From Poteriospumella lacustris (lineage: Eukaryota; Sar; Chrysophyceae; Chromulinales; Dinobryaceae), in contig SMOI01000234.1 in the NCBI GenBank assembly GCA_008000375.1, forward strand, positions 12,967 through 50,772: a DNA stretch of 37,806 nucleotides, written 5' to 3'. Numbering within the stretch: the stretch's first letter is position 1; each line of letters starts with the position of its first letter. The notes under the pieces are model-generated. The model saw only the letters and a program-made list of their open reading frames with translations. It did no database searches and was not told the origin of the DNA. Positions 31,003 to 37,806 of this stretch are shown piece by piece. A program made the position numbers and the translations under genes.

Positions 31003-32391
31003 TCACCGCGTCTTGGCCGGCTGGCCGCCGCCGACGGCGCCGCCCGCGGTGATGTCTCCGGCGCCGCCGTTGAGGCGCTCGAGGTACTGTGAGAAGCCCA
31101 GCGTCGTGGCGCCCTGCGCGAGCAGCGCGGCCTCTTCGGCGTCCGCCTTGGCGGCCACCATCGCGTCGGCCAGGTACGCCGCGCCCGCGAGCTTGTCGCG
31201 CTTCTCGCCGAGCACCGCGAACGGCGGCGTGACGACGAGTTTGCGCGTGACGTTGCCGAGGACGGCGACGGCCGCCTCGCTCTCCGCCGCCGCCTCTTTC
31301 TTCGGCGCCTCCGCCGCCGCCGCCGCGGAGGACGACGACGGCGCCGCAGCCGCAGCCGCAGCCGCATCGGCAGGCGGCTTGTCGACGGCCAACAGGTCCT
31401 GGTAGAAGGAGCTCATGAGGCCGGCGTCCACGTCGAACTCCATCAGCTCGCCCGTCGTCGTCGGCACGAGCATCCGCACGCGCCCCGACTTCAGCAGCTG
31501 CATCTTGCCCAGGTGGCCCTTCGCGCCGAGGCGGAAGCTCGGCCGCGTCGCGCTGCCTCCCGACGAGGCTCCGTGGCCGCCGTCGTCCACGTCCATCGCG
31601 CCGCTTGCGGCACCGGCGGCGGCGCCGCGCTGCTGGTCGACGAGGTGGCGCAGGTTGAGGTCGGAGGGCAGCTGCACGAGGAAGAGCGCGTTCTCCGCCT
31701 CGTGCTGCAGGCCCTCGGCGTCGTCGGGGTGCGCGAGAATCGGCTGCTGCTGCAGCGCGCGCCGCAGCGCACCGGACTTCGGTCCGATGGGCAGCGTCAC
31801 GGGCGACAGCGCCTGGAACCGCCGCGGCGGCCACTGCTCGCCGAAGACGGCGGCAACGCCCGGCGCGCCCTGCTCGAGGAAGCGACGGTCGTCGTCGCTG
31901 TCGTTGTCGGCATCGGAGGCGTCGCTGTCGTCGCTGGCGTCCTTCACGTGCGGCGACGGGCCGCGGCCCGCCGAGCTCGTCGACTGCGCGTCCGGATCGG
32001 CCTTCACCTTCGCCGACGGCGCAAGCACGCGACCGGACGCCGCATCCTCCGCTGCGATGATCTCGTTTGGGCGACCGACGACCTTCGCACGCACACTCGC
32101 GGGGATGCCCGACGAGGTCGCCAGGGCCGCGGGCCGCGGCGCCGCTGAGGACGTCGCCGTCGCCACGTTCTGCGTCGCGCCCGCCGAGAAAAACAGCGGC
32201 CCCAGGGGCATCGTCCACTGACCGCGCCCTGCGCCATCGCGGCCGCGTCCACGGCCTCGACCGTCGTTCTGGCTACCGCCACGCCCACCGCGTCCACCGG
32301 CTCCGCGGCCCTGCGACTTGTTCTTGTGTCCCGCGTCCTTTGGCGCCGTCTCAGCTGGCGGTGCAGGTGGTGCTGCAGCTCTACTCAACAT
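31003..32391 (-). CDS. RPC4: RNA polymerase III subunit RPC4-like, 462 aa
   Basis: Predicted homologue of RPC53/POLR3D, which with RPC37 forms the Pol III subcomplex for initiation and termination. The N-terminus is a Gly/Arg (RGG) region (GRGAGGRGGRGG; GRGRGRGRDGAGRGQW), then an acidic Ser/Asp stretch. The RPC4 domain covers about residues 230-390: ALFLVQLPSDL, HLGKMQLLKSGRVRMLV, SFYQDLLAVD and, after an Ala/Ser linker, VLGNVTRKLVVTPPFAVL. It then continues about 70 residues (DKLAGAAYLADAMVAAKADA...) beyond the usual domain end. The ATG at 32391 is the first in frame. Tail-to-tail with lysyl-tRNA synthetase, with 89 bp between stops. Identification rests on motif pattern, hence not maximal confidence. 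Confidence 0.8.
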   Translation of the reverse strand: MLSRAAAPPAPPAETAPKDAGHKNKSQGRGAGGRGGRGGSQNDGRGRGRGRDGAGRGQWTMPLGPLFFSAGATQNVATATSSAAPRPAALATSSGIPASVRAKVVGRPNEIIAAEDAASGRVLAPSAKVKADPDAQSTSSAGRGPSPHVKDASDDSDASDADNDSDDDRRFLEQGAPGVAAVFGEQWPPRRFQALSPVTLPIGPKSGALRRALQQQPILAHPDDAEGLQHEAENALFLVQLPSDLNLRHLVDQQRGAAAGAASGAMDVDDGGHGASSGGSATRPSFRLGAKGHLGKMQLLKSGRVRMLVPTTTGELMEFDVDAGLMSSFYQDLLAVDKPPADAAAAAAAAPSSSSAAAAAEAPKKEAAAESEAAVAVLGNVTRKLVVTPPFAVLGEKRDKLAGAAYLADAMVAAKADAEEAALLAQGATTLGFSQYLERLNGGAGDITAGGAVGGGQPAKTR

Positions 32392-32899
32392 AGCATATGC
32401 ACAGGATCAGCAACAGTGGAAGCTCGCTCAGAGCGATGGGCCTACCCGGCAGCGGGCTCCTTCTTCACCGCCGGTATTTTCGGCGCAAACTTTGGCTTCG
32501 GCTTCGCCGCGAGTCCCTCCGGTTTATCCATTCGCACGACAAGCCCTCTTCTGGCGCTATACTCTCACACTCGAAAGACCGCGCAATCGAGCTCCCTCGA
32601 AGAAAGAAAGTGACGCAAAGTCGGCGACGAGAGCGACGAGAGCGACGCCGCCGCCGGCGACGCTCGCCACTGGCCAATTGACCGGCTATTTTAGCGGTTA
32701 CAGTGCCACTTACCGGTATAGTAACCGATCATTTCCATGTCGATCCCTCCGACGGCCCCGACGCCTCCGACGGCCCCGACGCCTCCGACGGCCCCGACGC
32801 CTCGTCGGCGGCAGCGCCAAGAACCCCGTGAAACGCGTTAAGAGCCTCGGGCTCATTGATCATTTACAAGCGCTAAATATACACAAACGGCCACCGTCC
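32392..32899. other. Intergenic stretch between RPC4 and Obg (same strand)
   Basis: About 510 bp containing the RPC4 promoter and the Obg 3' UTR. Apart from the 18-bp tandem repeat listed separately and GAGCGACGA-type simple sequence near 32625-32650, nothing is recognised. Confidence 0.5.
32746..32799 (+). repeat. 18-bp tandem repeat, three perfect units
   Basis: Unit CCTCCGACGGCCCCGACG repeated exactly three times, followed by a CCT remnant. Noncoding, in the RPC4 upstream region about 355 bp from its start. Confidence 0.95.
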
Positions 32900-34674
32900 T
32901 CACGCGATGTTCGAGACGCCGCGACGCAGAGCGACCGCCAGCTCGCCGACGCCCTCGCCGGTCTGCGTGCTGCCGAATATCACCTGGACGTTTTCGCGCT
33001 CCCCGAGCTTCAACAGGCGAATCATTCGCGCCTCGGCCGCCTCGCGCTCGAGCGAGCCCTCCGGCAGTGCCCGCAACTCGTCGAGTTTGTTGCCGAAGAT
33101 CACCGCCGGCCGCGCCAGCAGACGAGGGTCGAAGCATCGGAGCTCCGCACAGAGCGCCACCAAAGCCTCGACGGCGTCGGGAGAGATGGCCCCCGCGGAC
33201 CCGCGGCCGTTGTGCTTGTGCTCAGTGACGGCTGCCATGTCGAGGACGAACAGCAGCAGCTTCGTGCGCTGCACGTGTTTGAGGAAGTCGTGGCCCAAGC
33301 CGCGATTCTCGTGCGCCCCTTCGATCAGCCCGGGGATGTCGGCGACGGACACTTGTTCGCCATCGGAGTACTGGACCATGCCCACCGACGGATGCAGCGT
33401 CGTGAAGGCGTAGTCCGCCACTTTGGGCACCGCGTTGGACAGCGCGCGCAAGAGCGACGACTTTCCCGCGTTCGGATATCCCACGAGGCCTACGTCGGCA
33501 ATGACCTTCAGCTGCAAGAACAAGTTGCGCGCTTCGCCCTCCTGCCCAGGCAGCTTCATGCGGCGGTGCGCGTGCACCGACCCGTTGAGCACCGCGTTGC
33601 CCGTTCCGCCGACGCCTCCTCTGGCCACGAGGAGGATTTCCTTGTGCGCGTGTAACGTGAGGCCCAGCGCTTCGCGGGCCTTGTGGATCTCCACCAGCTT
33701 CGCGTGCCGATCATCAGCGAAAGCGTCCGCCTCTCGAGCGAGAAAGAGCGGCCGCACGGGCAGGCCGTCCTCGTCGTAGACCACCTCCTCCGCGTCCTCC
33801 GCCGACTCTTCGTCCGCAGAACTGTCGTCGCCGCCATCTTCGTGCTCAATGTTGGCGCCACCTTCGGCGGAGTGGTCGTCGACGTAGTCGTCGTCGCTGA
33901 AGTAGCCGTCATCCTCGTCCTCGTCGTCGTCGCCGAAGCCGAGGTACTTCTCGTGCTCCTCCTCGGTGAACACCGTCGTCCCCACCGGGACGCGCACGAA
34001 GACGTCCTTCCCGTTCCGACCCTTAATGTTCGAGCTGGACCCGTTCCGGCCCTCCTGTCCTTCGTACTGAATGCGCTCCATCTTCAGACTGCGCACGGAC
34101 GCGTCCGCCACGAGAAACACGTTGCCGCCCCGCCCGCCAGATCCGCCGCTTGGGCTTTTCCGACCCGGACTATGGCCACGAGTCGTATCAGACAAGCGCA
34201 AACCGCAGCTGTTGTTGGTACGCTCACTTACCCCAGCCCCTCGAAGCTGACGCAGCCGTTACCGCCCCTGCCGCCCTTCACTTCGAGCTTGCTGTGGTCC
34301 ACGAACTGGTAGTTCGTGTGGTCCTTTCTTCGCACTTCTCTCGCCGGCTTGCTGAAATCCATCTCACTCATATCGATTTCGATGGTCTCGACGTCTCCCT
34401 CGTCCTCTGTAGCCTCCCACTGGCCCTCGTAGTCCTCATCACTGCCCTCGCCCTCCTCATCACCGTCCTCGTCGCCATAGTCTTCGTCATTGTCGTCACC
34501 GCGAATAACTTCGACAGCAAACGATCTTTGTGCCCAGTTGACCCTCCTGCTTGCATGAAATCGATTAGCAGAACTGATTGTAGTGAGCGAGCGACTGGTG
34601 CTCCATTGGCAGCGGGGGCTGGCAAGTCTCGTCTGCGCCAGTCGGCACAGCCACTGGTACCTTGCACGCATCAT
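32900..34674 (-). CDS. Obg-family GTPase, organellar (MTG2/ObgC-like), 570 aa, two exons
   Basis: GTPase for large ribosomal subunit assembly in an organelle. Exon 1 is 34674-34232 and exon 2 is 34169-32900; the 62-nt intron (GTAAGT...CATAG) is phase 2 and joins [12 protein letters not shown] to [18 protein letters not shown], both Gly-rich Obg-domain pieces. The leader [17 protein letters not shown]... is basic and Ser/Thr-rich, typical of an organelle presequence, followed by an acidic stretch. The G domain has GYPNAGKSS (G1), [20 protein letters not shown] (G3), GNKLDE (G4) and GSTQTGEG (G5). An acidic insertion of roughly 90 residues, starting [15 protein letters not shown], lies inside the Obg domain between VPVGTTVF and [14 protein letters not shown], which are normally about 20 residues apart. 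This makes the protein much longer than usual. Confidence 0.93.
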
Positions 34675-35037
34675 GTGAACGCGGACTCACTACTTCCAGG
34701 ATACTGATGTGTCTGACGGCTGTAGGTCACCTTGGGATACGAATAATCGTCGGTAAACCAATGGCAAAGTCACCGCGAACCGATCGTCTCTCCGTCGCGA
34801 CGAGGGCAGCACGACGACGACGACGAGGTCGTGGGCGTTTCGAAACGCTCGCGGCGCCGCAGCGTCGCGGCGGTTCGAATCGCCGCCGTCGAGACGGGCG
34901 CCCTCACAAACGATTTCAATCGGTAGCCTCAGGAAGTGTGGACCCTTGGCCCTGACAATTGCAAAGTGGGCTGCTGATTGACGTCTTTCTTGTCCTTCGG
35001 TAGCGAACAGAGCGGAAACCGGGACAACGAAAGCGAA
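34675..35037. promoter_or_regulatory. Divergent promoter region of Obg and GT77-like genes
   Basis: 363 bp between divergent starts. Contains two palindromic sites: GCGTTTCGAAACGC (34835-34848) and a 6-bp stem GCGGCG/CGCCGC around GTTCGAAT (34867-34886), both centred on TTCGAA. An ACG-repeat tract precedes them. Candidate transcription factor sites; no coding seen. Confidence 0.45.
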
Positions 35038-37031
35038 ATGTCGTCAGTCACGGTCAGCATCATGCGACTGCTGTTCGTCATCGCGACGGCGCTGGTGTTT
35101 TTCGCTGGCTACCAGTACGGTCGAGATCACGTACACAATCCTGACTGTTCGCCGCCACAGTCGGCCGTCGTCCAATCCATCGCTGACATTAAACGCTCGC
35201 CAGTTGTGAAGGCGGCCTCCGCGCCGACTGGCGGCGTTCTCATCACTGCCTCCCCTCCAGCCGATTGCAGGAAGGACTCTCCCAGCACAGTTGCCCCTTC
35301 GCCAGAGCAGATACACGTGTCCGAGCCGTGGCTGTCGGCGCAGTGTCCGCGGCCTCTCGACGAGGCGTCGCTCTGGACGCTGCACATGGGGCGCGCCACG
35401 GTGCCGGAGGACGTCTTCTCGTACCTTCACCACCCTGCGTCGCCCGCAAAGCACAATTACTTCATGGCACGCCACGCGGCGGACTGGGATAAAACGCTGC
35501 AGCAGGTGGCGGACCTGCCCTGCGAGCAGATCTACCTCACGCGCACGGGCAGCAGAGCCAACCAGCCGAACAAATGCGCTGCCGTCGTGCCCGTGCCGGA
35601 CGGCTTCGCGTCGCATGTGCAGCAGTCGCACCGCATGGGCTTCACGGCGCTCAATACGGATCAGTACCAGCAGGACTACCCCCGCAGCTACAACTCGCGC
35701 GCCAATTCGGAGCCCGCGCTGCTGAAGCCGCTGCTCGAGGAGCTGCCGAACCTGATTCAGCTGATGCGCGACACGCTCGGGGACCGGCGCCACGCCACTG
35801 TGATGGTAGCGAACGCAGGCGTTCTGGATTTGCTGCTGAACTTCGTCTGTTCGGCGGAGGCGGCGGGCATCGACCTGGCGTCCGTCGTCGTCTTCGTGGG
35901 CGACCCGCAGACGGTGCGCCAGGTGCAGCGCATGGGCATCTCGGCCGTGCACGCGCCGGCCCTGGGCGCCATGCCCTCGAAGGCTGCGGGGTCGTACCTG
36001 GACGGGACGTTCTCGCGGATGATGTGGTTCAAGGCGGCGGCGGTGTACGTGACGCTGATGGCGGGCTACGAGGTGCTCTTCCAGGACGTGGACCTCGTCT
36101 GGCTGCTCGACCCCATGCGCTTCTTCGAGACCCAGACGCACTACGACCTCTTCTTCATGGACGACGGCGCGCGCACGCCGCGCTACACGCCCTTCTTCGT
36201 CAACTCCGGCTTCTACTTCGTGAAGCACAACGCGCGCACCGTTTACCTCTTCGAGTCGCTGATGAAGGCGGCGGCCGCCGAGATCGGCCAGACGCACTCG
36301 CACCAGTCGGTGCTCATCCGCCACATCGCCGAGGCCGCCCACCTCTTCTCCGTGCGCGTCTTCGTGCTGGACATGGACCAGTTCCCCTCGGGCCAGGCCT
36401 ACCACGAGAACAAGCCCTTCGTGCGCCAGGTGCAGGCGCGCGGCCTGCGGCCCTTCGTCTTCCACATGTGCTGGACGGACAACCGCGAGAACAAGCTCGT
36501 CTACTTCAAGGACGTGGGCCTGTGGCTCGTCAGCGAGACCCACCCCGCCTGCTTCGTCGCGCAGCTGTCCGCCGCGCCCGCCGACGCGCCCAGCGCCGCG
36601 CCTGGGGCGCCCAGCGCCGACCTGCGCGGCCGCTGCTGCCAGCGCTCGCGCTACTGGCCGCCGCCGACGGACGCCGACTTCGCCGCGGCGCTGAACATGA
36701 CGGCGGCGAAGCAGGCGGCGGCGCGGAAGAAGCGCGCGGAGGAGCTGCGCCGGGACCTGCCCTTCTGGCGCCGCGAGGAGCAGGCCGCGCAGCAGTGGCG
36801 GCGCTCGCACGCGGCGCCGGTCGCCGTCGCGAGTGACGCGTCGGGGCCTCGCAGCGTGGCGGACGACGCGCAGGCCGACGACAAACTCGAAGAGGACGGC
36901 GACCTGTCGCGGCGCAAACGCGACAAGCAGCGCGCGCAGCTGGCGACGACGCCGGCCGAGCGGCCGCTGACGCGCGACGAGGACGTCGACGGCTACGGCG
37001 CCGGCGTTCCGCTCGAAACGTTCGACGGCGA

Positions 37032-37062
<31 letters not shown>

Positions 37063-37185
37063 AACGACGGCGACGATGCCGCTGACGACGGCGACGATGC
37101 CGCTGACGACGACGGTGACGACGACGGTGACGATGCCGCTGACGACGACGGTGACGACGACGGCGACGATGCGCCGCGCCGGTGA
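35038..37185 (+). CDS. Type II membrane nucleotide-sugar transferase (GT77-like), 715 aa
   Basis: Golgi glycosyltransferase of the nucleotide-diphospho-sugar transferase family (the group with plant RRA and RGXT arabinosyl/xylosyltransferases). From the ATG at 35038 (MSSVTVSIMRLLFVIATALV) a signal-anchor spans about residues 9-25. The catalytic region lies at about 255-510: VMVANAGVLDLLLNFVCSAE, VVVFVGDPQTV, MMWFKAAAVYVTLMAGYEVL, the DxD metal site in FQDVDLVWLLDPM, FFVNSGFYFV, and a His-containing end RPFVFHMCW. The last 200 residues are charged and helical, ending in a nearly pure Asp/Ala/Gly tract (about 37020-37185). The frame extends upstream without ATG. Donor and acceptor unknown. Confidence 0.85.
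37022..37179 (+). repeat. In-frame GAC/GGC/GCC repeat coding an Asp-rich C-terminal tail
   Basis: Imperfect higher-order repeats of a GATGCCGCTGACGAC-GGCGAC type encode DGDDAADD units repeated about four times at the end of the GT77-like protein. Expansion of short units is visible directly. Confidence 0.85.
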
Positions 37186-37248
37186 AGTGTACAAAAGGCG
37201 GTCTCGTTGTATGGTAATTATGTACAGACTATTTACACAAAAGGTGCG

Positions 37249-37806
37249 TCACTTGGGGTTGAGGGCGACGGCGGCGGAGTCGACGGCGACGACTTTGACG
37301 GCGACGCGGCGGTGCTGCTGCAGGAAGCGCTGCCACTGGCGGTGCGCCACGAGCGCGCTGCCGCGGTGCAGCGGCGCGGCGCGGTGGTCGGCGGCGGGGT
37401 CGAAGCAGAGCAGCGGCTGGTCCGGCGCGAGCCGCGTCGTGAACGGCCACTGCGCCCGCAGCCCCAGCGCCACGAGGCCGCGCGCCTGCGGCACGTCGCG
37501 TAGCACGTCGCGCGCGTGCGCCAGCAGCGCCTCGATCGCCAGTTGCTCGGCCGCGTCGCGCGTCTCCGTCGCGCGCTGCGCGAGGCGGTGGTGGTAGCCG
37601 CTGCGGCGCTCGAGGAGGCCGCGCTGCAGCGCCGCGACGCTCGCGTCCTCCGCGTCGCACTGGCGCAGGAAGCGCGCACAGTCGTCCGTCAGCGGGAACT
37701 CCTCGTCCAGCACGTGCGCCAGGAGGCGCGCGGAGCGCTGTGCCAGCGCGGCGAGCACGGCGCCTGCGGCGTCGCCGTCGTCGTCGTCGGTGCGCTGCAG
37801 TCGCGA
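37249..37806 (-). CDS. C-terminal part of an unrecognised protein (185 aa visible)
   Basis: The frame is open from the right window edge to the TGA at 37249, so this is the 3' end of a gene starting beyond the window. Residues visible include an Asp-rich start (LQRTDDDDGDAAGAV), a long helical stretch with many Ala/Arg/Leu (RLAQRATETRDAAEQLAIEA), then QWPFTTRLAPDQPLLCFDPA and the end AVDSAAVALNPK. No family recognised. The frame is chosen because it is the only minus frame reaching the edge with varied hydrophobic and aromatic residues. Tail-to-tail with the GT77-like gene, 63 bp apart. Confidence 0.5.
   Translation of the reverse strand, partial: SRLQRTDDDDGDAAGAVLAALAQRSARLLAHVLDEEFPLTDDCARFLRQCDAEDASVAALQRGLLERRSGYHHRLAQRATETRDAAEQLAIEALLAHARDVLRDVPQARGLVALGLRAQWPFTTRLAPDQPLLCFDPAADHRAAPLHRGSALVAHRQWQRFLQQHRRVAVKVVAVDSAAVALNPK

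Noticed and set aside
34867-34886. GGTTCGAATC-like tRNA T-loop signature
   Set aside because: No acceptor, D or anticodon arms can be folded around it, nor around the similar motif near 15139; it reads as a simple palindrome.

Overview
The window is nuclear DNA of a gene-dense unicellular eukaryote. The evidence is spliceosomal GT-AG introns, mostly 49-70 nt, in conserved genes, together with eukaryote-specific proteins: poly(A)-binding protein, RRP15, dynein light chain LC8, UBE2W and an RNA polymerase III RPC4 subunit. The secreted EGF-like protein, the GT2-like and GT77-like glycosyltransferases and the short introns fit an alga or heterotrophic protist, perhaps a stramenopile. That placement is inference; no rRNA or marker tree is available here.

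Left part (1-11,400, moderate GC). A glycosyltransferase-like gene (+) converges on a membrane sulfotransferase (-). The sulfotransferase is head-to-head with a secreted EGF-repeat protein (+). A two-exon PABP gene (-) follows, divergent from a two-exon hydroxymethylbilane synthase (+), which converges on a four-exon RRP15 gene (-). From 8.7 to 11.4 kb there are simple repeats, two 7-bp minisatellites and a probable small four-exon gene coding for a MGN-starting (myristoylation-type) protein.

Right part (11,400-37,806, strongly GC-rich). A 1,091-aa protein (-) with about nine regularly spaced F-x-P repeats shares a 0.54-kb divergent intergenic region with a giant gene (+, 15,320-27,168). The giant gene encodes about 3,830 residues ending in a coiled coil. 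Its reading frame changes six times: the first change is a plausible 49-nt intron, and the next five are all -1 shifts that could be introns or single-base losses. Then come LC8 (-), UBE2W (-), organellar lysyl-tRNA synthetase (+), RPC4 (-), an organellar Obg GTPase with an acidic insertion (-), a type II membrane GT77-like nucleotide-sugar transferase with an Asp-rich tail (+), and the 3' end of an unrecognised gene (-).

There is no sign of an operon, virus or transposon. Housekeeping genes alternate in strand, with convergent gaps as small as 63 bp. The least explained items are the giant protein and its divergent F-x-P-repeat neighbour, the serial frame changes, and the A-rich PABP leader, which matches a known autoregulatory design.
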